In this document: positions 1 to 12,100 of the stretch, in pieces
Numbering within the stretch: position 1 is the first letter of the stretch
Layout of the letters: each line of letters opens with the position of its first letter
Assembly: GCA_037903355.1 (NCBI GenBank)
Contig: JBAJFE010000047.1
Span: 930,001-994,000, forward strand
Reading direction: 5' to 3'
Source of the DNA: Trichuris trichiura
Taxonomy: Eukaryota; Nematoda; Enoplea; Trichinellida; Trichuridae
DNA: 64,000 nucleotides
Made by a program: the position numbers and the translations under genes
Notes under the pieces: generated by a model
The model's database searches: none
Seen by the model: the letters and a program-made list of their open reading frames with translations, nothing else
Told to the model about the DNA's origin: nothing

Positions 1-53
1 TAAGGCAGAAAGCACGTTATGCGCGGCGAATTTTTCAACACTAGCCTATTAAC

Positions 54-373
54 CATTTCGGCTCGGAACCAACCCAAGTCAATACGCGCAAAGCCAAGCG
101 TTGGTGCAAGTTGCATTTCTCTACAGCCAGCGCGACTACCAAACCGCCAAAAGATAGGAAGTTGACATCCTGCAAATCATTTATATTCAATTGCCGCCTG
201 CCGCGGCAAAAATACCCTCGTACCGGCATGTAGCTTGCGCAAACTCGGCCCGACGACAGTATGCCCAAAATTGGATACAGAAAGACCGGCATCATTGCCG
301 TCACCGCCAACGGCATCACTTCGAACAACCAGTAAACAGCCATCAACAAAACAACAAACAAACATTTCGATTC
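54..373 (-). CDS. SLC13-family Na+/carboxylate transporter, two internal exons (partial)
   Basis: Minus-strand exons 373..224 and 169..54 join in frame (phase 0) across a 54-bp intron (170..223, GTACGA...TTGCAG). The joined peptide contains YWLFEVMPLAVTAMMPVFLY, then VCASYMP followed by DVNFLSFGGLVVALAVEKCN. This is the signature N-terminal transport core of SLC13 (NaDC/NaCT/INDY) carriers, which move citrate or dicarboxylates with sodium across plasma or internal membranes. It covers roughly residues 40-140 of a protein usually 550-600 aa long. The upstream acceptor (polypyrimidine then AAG at 374-376) gives an ESKCLFVVLL start to the exon. The downstream donor is probably GTTAAT at 53, so the rest lies off the left edge. 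I could not find the N-terminal exon; the nearest candidate, around 420-550 minus, does not read as a membrane segment. Whether the gene is intact is therefore open. Confidence 0.82.
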
Positions 374-3300
374 CTTAAAAAAAATAAAAACTCACACAGC
401 GCCAGCTTTTCTTCCCGCCAAAAAACACACCCATTTTTGGCGTTAACAATAAAGGTTTCGGAAGAGGAACAAAATTGTTCGAATTTTAGGGGCGTCGATA
501 AGACGGATGCAAATTTTTTAGGGATATCTAACAAGTGGTTTCCCGCCAAGCTTTTGGCAAAAAAAAGTTGCGCGCCTTAGCGGAATGTCGTTAGGGCAGG
601 AAAGCTGAGCCGGCTGATAGTGTTCCTTGCCTACACGACGAAAGCCGAAAGCGAAGCTTGCGTAATTCGCCGTTCGACCAATTGCAAAATATGGTCAACG
701 CTGAAATATTAATACAACACCTGCGGCAACTGGTTGGCATCAAATTCGCCCATATAAGGGAAAAATGCTCCATACTAAAGTGTCACCGGGAAAACGTCCG
801 CTAACTCTTCGTCGGTAATGGAGAAAAGCGAAAAGCGCCAATAAGCCGTGATAATAATCCTCGAAGGGTGATTTGCAATTGTTGAAGAATTAATGGGCGC
901 CGCGTACAACCAACTGACTTATTTCGGGCCCTGAAAGGAAACTGGCGCCTCGCAACTTAATAGGCAACGTCTTGAATCGTTTTCAATTTGAGGCAAAGCG
1001 ATTATATCTTTTAATGAGCCTATGCAGATTTTTCTAATGGCTTATCTGGTCTAGAGCTCACGAATTCTTAATATATGCAAATTTTTGAATATGAAAACTT
1101 GAAAAGAAAAGTTAGCGAACTGCGACTCCTCGTCTGCAAGCTGGCGAGCCCGTTGTTACGAAAACTAAACTATTGAAATTCGAGTGGTGTATCGGTGAGC
1201 TGAAAAGTTCTCCTATTCGACGGCAGCAGCTTGGATGAACGAATATGAGCGAAGAAAAACGAACTTTTCTTTTAACAAGCCCGCTTGAACGTCGGTCGCG
1301 TCTAACGCGAGCATGACGTCTTTTTGCCTTCGGTGAAACGGATTTACGCCTTTGCGAACGCAAAGAGCGGAGAATGCCCCTATCGCCAAGCTTAAAAGCC
1401 GGTTGCGCTGTGCAATTCATCGACGGCGGACGGAAACGATCGAAACTGCTTAGCAGCTTCAATAAACTTGCCAATCGTTAAGCAGTAGTGTTAAACGCTA
1501 AATCAAGCCTTCGAAATTGCCTAAGCTACGAACAAAGAGGTTGCTGTTCGAAAAAGGCAAACAAATCGGAAAACAACCAAACAACCCAGTAAATCTACGA
1601 TTTTAAAGGATGACGAAAGCCGCTTTCAATGAAGTGAAAGGAAAACAAAATGACGTAGGACCGGATTGGGACCAACTAATCGATCATTCGTTAAGATGAC
1701 CGACATGCTCGGAAGAGCGAACTAAATAATGCGGCAAAAACAAAAAAGTTATTTTCCCTTCAAGTTACTTGGAATAGGGCGAAGCGTTTTAGAGTGAACT
1801 CGTAGTCACAAGTGACTCATGACGCAATGGAACTGGAATCCGAACAAGCAATGGTCAGAGGATGTCGTCATCAATCATCCAAACGAGACTCGTAGCAGAA
1901 CTGCTGCTAGGAAAGCTGCCGGTTCCGCTTTATCTGAAGTGTAGCTGCTGCTGCGTTCATTGATGCCTTGGTGAACGTTCGTGAAGCTAACCTCAACGTC
2001 GATCATATGCCAACGTGCAAAATTACGTAAACTAATAAGAGAAGTATAAGTTGGCAAAATAGCAAAGATTACCCACTCCCTTTCTCGCTCGTTTTCTGAC
2101 GTTCTTTTATCGGACCCCCTTTGGATTATATTCACGAGGCGCAAAAGGAATTAAATTTTCAAAGGCGGCAATGCGCGCCTCATATGGACACATGGTTTTA
2201 TTGATTCTCATTTTGAAAATCCATTTCGCGGAAAAGATTCAGCAAGCATTGAAATATAGCTTTAACGATTGCCCTGCTTTGGTAAACATTCGCCTTTAAT
2301 GACCAGGGTGCGCACACCTTTCAGAAATAAAGAGGGCTTCGAGTCTCCCCTCACCAACCAAACGAACAAAATGCCTACCAAAGTAGTCACCTTGGTCGAA
2401 GAAGGTAACGGAACGGTAAGCGCATAGGTCATAGTTCAATGCGCAACTTAAGATCTTCTAACCTATGCTAACCGGTTGGATACTTAAAACAAACTGAAGA
2501 AATCGATTTTCTAGATATGACAGTGCCTTAAGGCCACATTAGGGGGACATCAACTTCGACCTTAAAAAACTAACGATGTTGACTGGGAAAGACAACTTGC
2601 GTGACTAAAGCTCTTAATCGTTCGACCTTCGAGGATAGCCTGCAAACAGACTGGCTGAGTCACGGAAAGCAAAAAGAAAATGATAGGCGTAACCTTTAAA
2701 GCGGCATAACTATTTTGCCTGCCAGTGACGTGTGCTCTATTTTTGAAGAATTCCCTTTAAGTCTACCAAGCGTTGTCAGCGCTTGAAAAAAGAATTAAAG
2801 CAAAACTATGACTTCAAATAAAGGAAAGAACAATTACTTGCATCTGCAGAATAGAGTTCTTTATATAAAAGTTATTAAAAGGTATTAAGAGATTGACCTA
2901 CCGAACTTCCTGGATAGATTAGCAGCGGCATGAGGATAAACGGAGACAGTATTATGATGAGGATGCTCCGATAGCGGGAACAGATCGTACGGCACAATTC
3001 CAAGGTCATTGTTGCTGTGTCAATGGTTTCCCAATACCTTAAATGGAAAAAATCGACTAGAGCGCTGTTTCAAGGAAGCAACGACAAGAAAGAGCGAAGG
3101 TCAATGTTGGTTCGGAAGCAAGTGACAAACACGTGTACCCTTTGTGTTCCTTGCTCAAGGAGCACTGCCGATAAGGACCAAAGGAAGAAGGTTAACGAGC
3201 GCAGTCTGTTGCGTTTGCAAACAGTGAAAAAAAACGAGATAAAGATTCAGGGCTGGCTTTTGGTTTCGACGCCTCCTCTTACCCCCCTCAGCCTTGATGG

Positions 3301-6300
3301 AAGCAACCTCGTAGTTGCCCAAATCGCCTGGACCCACTTAGCGCCCGGCAAAATGTTGGGGCTTATCGGGACGAAGCTGTAGCGGGGAAATGATAACAAA
3401 ACCGGCCACACTGGGCGATATAGGCTTTCTCAAAGGGGGCGCTCCAAAATGCGTCATTCTTCATCATTTCCGCAGGTTCAAAAGCGTCGTCGTTGAAACG
3501 CAGCGGATGAATGGACACAAGCATGGTTTTGACCCATTGATAAACACTTACGTAGCGGCACCTGACCAAACATGGTTAAATAAATTTTGGTGCTAACGTA
3601 GCAACAAAGCAATATTTAAAAAATGTTCGTTTTCTAGCCTAGCAGCAGCTAGAGTCGAGCGCCCATAGCTTCGACAATATATGTACACTTAGTTGGCAAT
3701 AGCAAATGCCAGCCAACGACCAGCCTAGCGGATCATTTTAACAGACAGCAACCAGAAGCATTTACTGAGCTGACAGATCAAAGTGAGTTCGGCCAGGCGT
3801 CTAGTTGTAACAAAACTGCAAACTCGTCTGCAGCTTTGTTACAGCTATTTTTCAAAGCGTAAAGAAGACACTGCTTACTATTACCGAATGCCGAAGTAGG
3901 CGGTGTAAGGGTTACCGAAAAAAATCGTATACAGCCACCTACGCGATGATCAACAGAAGAACAAAGCGGGAAGGGTCAAAAAACAAACAACGGCAGCCTT
4001 CACACGTCTGACTGATCTATAAAGCATAGTAAACCGTTTGCAGGAGCTTTTAATTCAAAGAGTACACTTTTAGAAAAGAGCTCTCATTCTCAAAGGAACC
4101 GTTGAAAATTACTCATTTGGACTTTGTTGTATCCCACTGGGACTGAAAGCATGACGCATCTTGGGATGCCACTTATCTTAAGCATACCTTCATATGCTGA
4201 CAGTTGTGAAGCTTAGTATGAATTCTGGCATGGTCCTACAGGCAAAATGGGCGAATCAGCGATAAAACTTGATGGGGAAGTCAGTGGAAACCTTTTTGAC
4301 GATACGCAAGAATGTGCAAATGGTTCGCCCACACAGCGAGTTTAAAGTTGAGGTTCATACTGTCGTGACGCAACTGTTATGTTTCGTTCGACGTAGCTCG
4401 TCTGCGCCTACAACTCTTTCCATTTGACCCAAAGTTTCAATGAAGCCAAGGCGTCTATAAGCCTTGTTCTTTAAAAGCCAAACAGCGCAAATAGTTTCCA
4501 GTAGTAAAACGGTGCTAAGAATAGTACGACTGACGTACTAACAGACAAGCGGAATTCGGTCGCCGCTGAAAAATCAATCGCTTGCGCGCAAGAAGACAAT
4601 AAGTGACGGAAGAATCGATTCTATCGACGCGTACGCGTAAACGAATGGCAGAATCATGCCTGTTAAAACGAACGAACATCGAAACGCCTACTGAAGAGCT
4701 TAGCTTCGCAAAGAACGAAAGGCATTTACGCGCTCTTAATAATAAAGGCAATTGCTAATTAAGGTTTTCTGAATTTGGAAGTTTTTTTTAGTACTTAAAA
4801 TTTGTACTTTCAATTCTGATAAGTTTGTACGGTAAACAAAGGAGCCGCTCACCTGAACAAAGTTGAAGCAGCAGCGAATTCTGGCAGAAGTTTTACGCAG
4901 AGACGACGTTTTACAGCGAAGCAGCCGATTACTTCTCGCGAGGAGTTTAAACGTTGGGTTGACTAACCTGAATTTAAGTCACAATGAACCTAACAATCAT
5001 CAACTTTTGTAGCTAGTTTTAAAGCTAAGCGATTAATTGGAAAGAACATTAATTCGCCGTTACCGTTAAGTTGCAACTTTGATGAAAAAAATGTCACTAA
5101 AAAATTGCTTCGTAATTTTCTTCTTAACATTACTGCGTAATACTAAGAGAGGAAAATAACATTCGGCACGAAAATGAAAGTAAAACTAAAAAAAGGGGAT
5201 GGTAAGATGCGCTATAATTATATATTATATTTAAATGTGCGAAAAGTGCGTGAAACACGATTACCACTTAAACTTAGCAAAAAACAAAGACTTAGCTATA
5301 CCGCTGCGCACAAAGTTTCTTAAAAGAATTTAAATATGCCACTTTTTTCAGATTGAAAAACAATCTCGTTGATGAATTATACTGTAACGTTTGCAAGTAG
5401 ACTACATCAATTATTATGAAAGGGAAAAGCTATTTTTGACACAACAAAATTCATTATTCCAGAAAATGGTATAATCGCTCTTCGAACGCTACTAAATCAA
5501 ACTATGTTTTACCACTTAACTTAAAACATTGAGCTTAAGCTCTGGTCGATAATAAAAAACGTGGGTGGAGTGTTGCTTTTCCAGGATATTGCCCATCGCT
5601 TAAACTCAACAGAAAAGTCATACTGGTCTGTTAAGGTGGACAACAACTGACAATACATTTAAAATAATTATGTTGATTTGCTTTTCTAAAACTTAGGCGT
5701 TGTCAAGTTGGCTGAGAAACATTATATTACGACCTGGATGTTACCTTGATTGAAAGAAATGCCGAATTTACTTGAAACGAGTTTTTCTGTAATGCGCAAG
5801 TAAGTTTACGCCCTTACGCCAAATTCACTTAACTTATGGCATTACCTTAAGATCACATAAAGCAAAATAATTACAAAATTTGCGCGTGCAAATATTTGCA
5901 TCTTGAAAAACCCCAATTCGACACACTCGAGTTTGCAGACCGCTAAAGCGAAGAGGAAGCTATCAACTTCCAGCTAGGATTGAAATTATGTAAAATAAAA
6001 GCCTCTGTGACGGATAATGGTCCAAATAAGGTGGACAGGAGAAGAAAGAGTCAACGCTGTATATGTTTACCTGAAAACCAGACTAGCGAGCCTTCAGTGC
6101 GCGTTTTAAACTTTGATTATTTCTTGAACACGTATACAGCCTCTTTAAACGAGATTTTTTCCGTTAGCATAAACATGTTTTATGAATACGTGCTCTCCTT
6201 CATTAGTTAAAAAAATAAATTCTTCGGCGCTAGGAATGGGTCTGTTTCGAATATATGACGCTTTCAATTGCCTACTGGTTAAGCTGATAGAGATTAGTCG

Positions 6301-7164
6301 TAGCATTTGAATTTAAGTCAACAATGTTCGCTTATTCCCAAAGTAGCCATTATCTAATTTTTAGGGTAAATTTAGAGGTGGGAGTAAGAGCTGAGCCATT
6401 CTCGGTACATTAATTTAAATTTCAAAGAAAAAGCAGGTACTCTGAATGATCTAGGCACACTCTCTTCGACAAATGCTAAAATTCGGTCGGCATACTTGAA
6501 AAGCCAAAGAGAAGAATTAAGAAGATATTTTCACGTTTAACGCTGACTGTCTTTTTCTACGGTACAAATATTCGTTAAAATAAAATAAAAATGAAAATAC
6601 GCGTGTACATGAGCTGAACTTTTTTGCCACAAAAAGTTTAACTCAGACGTGACATATCTCACTCTCAGCATTGAATCAGTTGAGTTTGAAGAAAAACGTA
6701 TATACAAAGAAAAAACGGAAGGACAATACGCGATAGTTATGAAAGCGAAGGGCTATGCCACTTTTGAAGATGAACTAATTTAGTATGACGAGCTTGGCTT
6801 TACGGAGTTTCATTTCGGACTATCCCTTTGTCCAGCGGCTAAGCCTGATGTGTCAAACCTGTAGAGTACGAAAAATGATTGCAACACTTGTTGCGTCATC
6901 AGCATAACCGCGGAAAAGGCTTACGTACAAGTTAGTTATTGTTTGTTCAAGAGTGCAACTCGCTGCCGAAGGAAACTTTCTCACTCAGCATAACAACATC
7001 ATGGACGAGAAAAACGAGAGCAGCACAATTGCATTGCTACCGAAGCAAGCAACGTTGCCAACATCTTGCTCTTATAAACTGAAATAAATTAAAGCTAATG
7101 AAGCCTAATGAAGCTTTGAAAAACACGTAACACCTTGATATGGGACAGTGCGCGTTCAGTGCGC
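374..7164. other. intergenic / unresolved, no confident gene
   Basis: About 6.8 kb, AT-rich beyond about 1.6 kb, with only short scattered open frames. The GC-richer 0.5-1.5 kb part may hold upstream exons of the SLC13 gene or decayed coding sequence. On the minus strand 780..600 reads MGEFDANQLPQVLY then VDHILQLVERRITQASLSAF with stops between, but I do not recognise a family. The 120-residue arginine-rich frame at 1112-1474 (minus) and frames at 3.0-3.6 kb show no domain. No RNA gene or transposon was recognised. Confidence 0.4.
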
Positions 7165-7252
7165 AATGTTGTTGTGGAGAATGTCCCGCCATGAGCGGAA
7201 AAGAATTCTTTCTCGCACTGGTAAGTGACGGGACATTTTTCGTAACAACATT
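7165..7252 (+). repeat. long hairpin (inverted repeat, candidate small-RNA precursor)
   Basis: Arm 1 at 7165-7190 begins AATGTTGTT and ends AATGTCCCG. Arm 2 at 7227-7252 carries CGGGACATT ... AACAACATT. The six middle bases (GTGGAG against TTTCGT) pair entirely through G-C, A-U and G-U pairs in plus-strand RNA, giving an almost unbroken stem of about 25 bp. The loop contains a second palindrome centred on AAGAATTCTT. It could be a pre-miRNA-like hairpin or the core of a tiny fold-back element. The sequence alone cannot separate these. Confidence 0.5.
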
Positions 7253-7900
7253 ATGTACTCAGAGCTAATGAACCGAGGAATTTCTTCATACTGATAACGT
7301 CACAGAACTCGCAGCGTATTACACATCACTGTATTCACGCCACGAGACCATTTTAACTTTTACCTTTTGCAGCATTAGAGCCAAAGCTTTTACCCGTGCC
7401 GGATTTATGTGCATCAGTAAAATTATTGAATACGTTTACGTCTTAAGCTGGAAACCCGAATGTTACTTACCTAACTGGAAAACTAGATCGAGTTGGAGAC
7501 CAAGCTTTGCTTGAAGAATTGGACCAGCCAACCTGTGCACAACAAGCTTAAAATGTGACGGTAGAAAGATGATGCGGGAGGACTCTGGATGCGCTTTAAA
7601 GCGGCAAATTCGGGCTGAGCAACGAAAAGTCTATAACAGAAGTTCTAACTTTAAAGTTACACAGGAGCACTTTACAACGTTGTCCAGAGACTACAACTGA
7701 GCTGCTATTCGCGGAATATTAGAAAATTTCGTAATGTCTAGGCAGCTGGGAATGAAAAAACAGATTACAAAAAGTGAAACCCCAAACAGCCAGCTCAAGT
7801 TTATTAAAATACTAAGGCGCTATTTGAGTATTTTATTACTGTTAAACGCTTCTAGAACTTTAAGCTATACAAGTACATATGCAAATCAGAAACGTTTATA

Positions 7901-7931
7901 TTGGGTTGTTTCATAAGTTCGTTCCGTTTTC
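7901..7931 (+). repeat. mariner left terminal inverted repeat
   Basis: Starts TTGGGTTGTTTCATAAGTTC immediately after a TA dinucleotide. It pairs with the inverted sequence at 9148-9178 with only a few mismatches. This is the transposase binding and cleavage site. Confidence 0.88.
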
Positions 7932-8072
7932 TTTAGAAGTAAATTCTTTTTGTACGCAGTTGCTCTCATGCCAAGTAGTATATATCATTCAATACCTCTC
8001 GATGTTATCTGCAAGTTAGTACAGTTAAATTTTAATATCGCGCTCTTGAGAAGTTTCAGCTTAACTGGAAGG

Positions 8073-9102
8073 ATGGAGTGCCAGGTCGACGAAAAGGAGC
8101 ATCTCCGACACGTGCTGCTTTTCCTGTATAACGGAGGATTAAGCGCTGTCGCCACGGCTGAAAAAATCCAGGCGTTCTACGGGGAAGAGGCTATCAGCGA
8201 TCGAGCAGCTAGAAAATGGTTCTCCCGCTTTAGGGAGGAAAATTTCGATCTGAGTGACAGTGCGACGTCAGGGAGGCCAGGCGATTTTGATGAAGAGAGA
8301 CTGAACGCCCTAGTGCACGAAGATCCACGACAGTCGACACGCGAACTGGCCGAGAAGATTGGCTGCAGTCATGTGACTGTGAGCCGACATTTGCTATCTA
8401 TGGGAAAGGTACAGAAAATGGGGTTATGGGTGCCACATCAGCTGAGTCGAGATGACAAAATTCGGCCCGTTTCTGCCGCAGGTTCTCTTCTCGCTCCATA
8501 CCGTCAAGCCGTGACCCAACGTCGCCCATTCTTCAGCCAGATCATCACAGGTGACGAAAAGTGGTGTCTGTTCGTCAACATGAAACAAAGGAAGGAGTGG
8601 CTGAGTCCTGGTAAGGATCCAACCCCGCGAGTGAAGCCCAAATTGCACGAACGAAAGACTATGCTGTCCGTCTGGTGGGATTGTGAGGGTGTTATACATT
8701 TCGAATTGCTTCCAAAGAACCAGACTATCACCGCCACAATTTATATGGAACAATTACGGCGTTTGGCGAGCGCAGTTCAGCAGAAAAGGCAAAAGAAGCA
8801 ACATGACATCATGCTGCAGCACGACAATGCCCGACCGCATACAGCGATAATCACAAAAACAGCCATCCAAGAACTCGGATGGGAGGTTGTTCTCTGACCT
8901 CGCTCCATCCGACTATCACCTTTTCCGCTCGCTCGCAGTCAACTTGCGCGGTGTTTCCTTCAATAATGACGAAGACCTCCAAAAATGGCTCTCCGACTTC
9001 TTCTCCTCCAAACCCCCACACTTCTACCGACGCGGAATAGAGCAATTGGCCAGTCGTTAGGAAGAAGTCGTGAATAGTGAAGGGGAATACATTGTCGACT
9101 AA
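8073..9102 (+). pseudogene. mariner transposase, frameshifted
   Basis: The ATG at 8073 opens a frame starting MECQVDEKEHLRHVLLFLYN, the mariner N-terminal helix-turn-helix (HTH) region. It continues with RKWFSRFREENFDLSD and GRPGDFDEERLNALV (second HTH), then WVPHQL. The first two catalytic aspartates lie in ITGDEKWCLF and QHDNARPHTA. Just before the third aspartate motif the frame hits TGA at 8895. Shifting frame recovers SDLAPSDYHLFRSL and the normal C-terminus, ending at 9102. The expected PHPPYSP residues are missing, so a short out-of-frame deletion is the lesion. A second stop (TAG 9058-9060) replaces the usual tryptophan near the end. Full mariner transposases are about 345 aa. This copy cannot make one. 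Confidence 0.92.
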
Positions 9103-9147
9103 ACAGTTCGTATTTTCGATGGAAAAAATTAAGTTAAAGTAGTCGAA

Positions 9148-9178
9148 AAAAGCGGAATGAGCTTATGAAACATCCCAA
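9148..9178 (-). repeat. mariner right terminal inverted repeat
   Basis: Read on the minus strand it begins TTGGGATGTTTCATAAGCTC, matching the left terminus. It is followed on the plus strand by TA at 9179-9180. Confidence 0.88.
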
Positions 9179-12100
9179 TAACTTGAGTGTAGTTTAAAGG
9201 TACTGTACTTGCTTAACGATGAGTAAAAATTGTACACAAATTGTACAATCGCTTTACGCTGGCGCGCTATACTCACGAAATCAAGTTGTTTTAGACTTAT
9301 AATAGATGACCTCATCCGCTTGCAATTGGCTAGCCATAGAATGACTGTAATTAGACTAGCTACATGCACATAATTTTACAGCCTTTTCATCGTCATAACT
9401 GATCTTTCACAGGCTAACAAAAGCAAGGTGAAGTTTGCTAAGATTATTGAAGGCATCATTTGTATGCTTGAAATTTTCAACAAGAAGGAAGAGCAAATAA
9501 TGATGAAAATCATATTGCCTGCTGAATATCTCATATTTTAGAGGGAATCAATAATTTCGAAACTTATACTGACTTACAACATTATGAGCACTCATTAACA
9601 ACTAACGGCACTATATACAGCTCGGATTGAGCCAAAGAACAGTTGAAAACTTTACCTTTCGTAACAAAGGGTTCAGAGGCACTCGCAAGCAGTCTGCTCT
9701 CACCTGCAATAAAGAAACAATCATAAAGCTGTCGGTGAAAGCTTAATAGCACAGCCGTAAGTTGGGCTAATTTGCAGCTAATATAGATGTTTGAAAGCTG
9801 CTGCAAGCGGGTACATTTGTTCAGGCTTTTCTTGGAATAATATCAGCACAGCGAGTCTGCGAGAATTTTTGCTTAACACCTTATGCAACGAGAACATACG
9901 ACTTCCTTGTATCCAACTGTACAAAGACGCCTAGTTCAGTAATATTAGAACAAACAGAGTGCGCAGAATCGACAATCACCATTGATCAAACCTTCTAAGC
10001 AATCACAGCTGTTCGTAGAGAAGAAGCAATCAGCGAAGCACAGTTCAACCTGGCTTCAGGGAACCTTTGGGAGGGGATAAGTTACTGAAGCATTTCTAAG
10101 TATAATGACGAAATGATGAAATTCTGAAGCAACGTCAACTGCGAAAAAAACTTGAAAGCCGCTTGCGCTTATCAACATTGATCAAGGCCCAACATAGTAT
10201 GTAATTCCCAATTCGGCAATCATGGCTTCAATTAGCATATCTGCCAAAAGATATAACAGAGAAATATTTATGCTAATTAACAAACATTTGTCATTCTCAT
10301 GTTACGAGTGGACTAACCAAGGTCTTGCTGGCTTGGTGCTAAGACGATTATGCACTTTGAAAAAGCTTTCAACCAATTCCGTCCACACGATCGACGGTAA
10401 CCACCAACCTTCGCACAACTATCATACCATCAATTAGGGACGAGTCTGTCAATACTTTTTCCGCAATCCTATTTGAATTCCCTTGAGCCTGTCGTAACCT
10501 CAATCGACCTCTTTGCTCAAGCGAAAGTACTATCATGCAGTCAATGAACTCAGCAAATTTCTTACAACGTATGCCAATGAACGTACTATGATGAGCCACT
10601 TTTCAGACATTTTTTTCATAAAGAAAAGGTGCTTTCAGCTACTGTTAAGGCGTCCTAGCTTGAATTAGTGCACGCGCAGTTTGCTAGCTTGCTACATGAA
10701 CGCTTCGGCAAAATGGGTTTCACTTATTACCCGCTATTCAACAAAGTTGATAACGACAACCGCGGTTCGGCAAAAATTGCTTCGTCTTGCACCAGTGCAT
10801 GCCTAGCTTGTTGATGATTAAATAGAAAAAAATTTCAAAAGATGGCGTTGCTCTGGTGCCTACTTTTTAGGAATAAAGTTTAAGTATTGTTTACATAAAC
10901 CTGAAAATTGCTGGTAGACTCGGAGAGCGCTTAGGAAACGAAACACTGTAAAGAAAGCATTGCAGGAAAAGAATACAAAACAGTTGCTGTGTGATCTAAT
11001 ACGCTAACAGCATGCCTAAGAAGGAGGTTTAACATATCAGCTTACATTCGCTCAAGAAAAAGCTGCAACATAATTTAGAAAAAACGTACTATCAGGGGCC
11101 CATTCTACGAGCATTAAGAACAAGTAAATGTTACGAAAGTCAAAAAAAGGGCTTTAATTACTTGACTTTCGCATATAAGTTAAATTTCAACCAGTAGCTG
11201 TTAGCAATAAGCCAACAGCTTCTTGGGGTTCATTTGAGTCGACGGAATCAAGCAAGATGATAGCAACATGGTAAGCTTTTCTGTCGAAGTTAATTCCTAG
11301 CTCTACCTGCATATTATTGGAAACTGCATAGACAACTTACAGCAATGCAGTATTGTTTTATATTAGTTAGCTGCAAGCGGCAACGCATAGCATCATTGCG
11401 CATATAAAAAGGCTGTTTTTTCTTAAAGGGGCACAGCTGCACTGGAATAAATAATGCGAAAACATGGACTTCTACGGACAAGCTTACGTTTGAAGACTTA
11501 TTAAAAATTATCGGATTGCACTTACGGAATGTCCAGGTGCGCAGAGGGATGAACGTCACTTATTAAATGAACCACGCCTGATAGCAACCGAATCGAATTC
11601 TTACGAACAAACAAAGCACAGACAACGTAAACGTTTTAAATTCGGTTCAACGAACTTGTAAGCTACCTGGAAAAAAAGATGATTTATTAACTTTAAAATT
11701 GAATGCGAACTTTCACTCCTCAATTGGCGGAACGCTGCCGCTGCAGCGTGGGAGCATCGCTTCTTTTATGCCATTGCAAAGCTACGATCAAATGGATGAG
11801 GACCAATCGGTCAGGCTATATCTGGTCAACAATTGCAATTAACAGCGTTAACTTAGCGGTTGCCTAAAAAGGGAAACGTCATAGCAACCGGCGGGAAGAG
11901 GGAATACCTCGCTAAAATCAATAATGCCCTATTTCCGCATCTCTCGCTATGAAGAAAACGAGAACAAGAAATGGAAGAGTGAAAACTGGAAAATTCTGGG
12001 AAAATGTCAACCAAGAACGCTTAGTGTCGAACAACCGGCAAAGAAATAATAAATTTTCTGCGGTTGAACTAGTCGAATAACTTAAAAGCATAGGCAGAGC

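Larger units (their letters stand above)
7901..9178 (+). mobile_element. mariner (Tc1/mariner superfamily) transposon, full-length but inactivated
   Basis: A 1278-bp element, the normal size for mariner, flanked by TA at 7899-7900 and 9179-9180 (the expected target duplication). Its ends are terminal inverted repeats that match over about 30 bp. It encodes a single transposase frame with a D,D34D-type catalytic core that has been broken by a short deletion and a nonsense codon. It stands alone in an AT-rich gene desert. The inverted repeats still match well, so it inserted fairly recently or could have been mobilised in trans. Confidence 0.93.

Noticed and set aside
1112..1474. 120-residue arginine-rich open frame, minus strand
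   Set aside because: No domain, no conserved neighbours, low-complexity basic composition and no splice context. Probably chance in GC-richer DNA.
3017..3596. Overlapping open frames on both strands (121, 68, 68 and 60 residues)
   Set aside because: Equally long frames on opposite strands with no recognisable motif.
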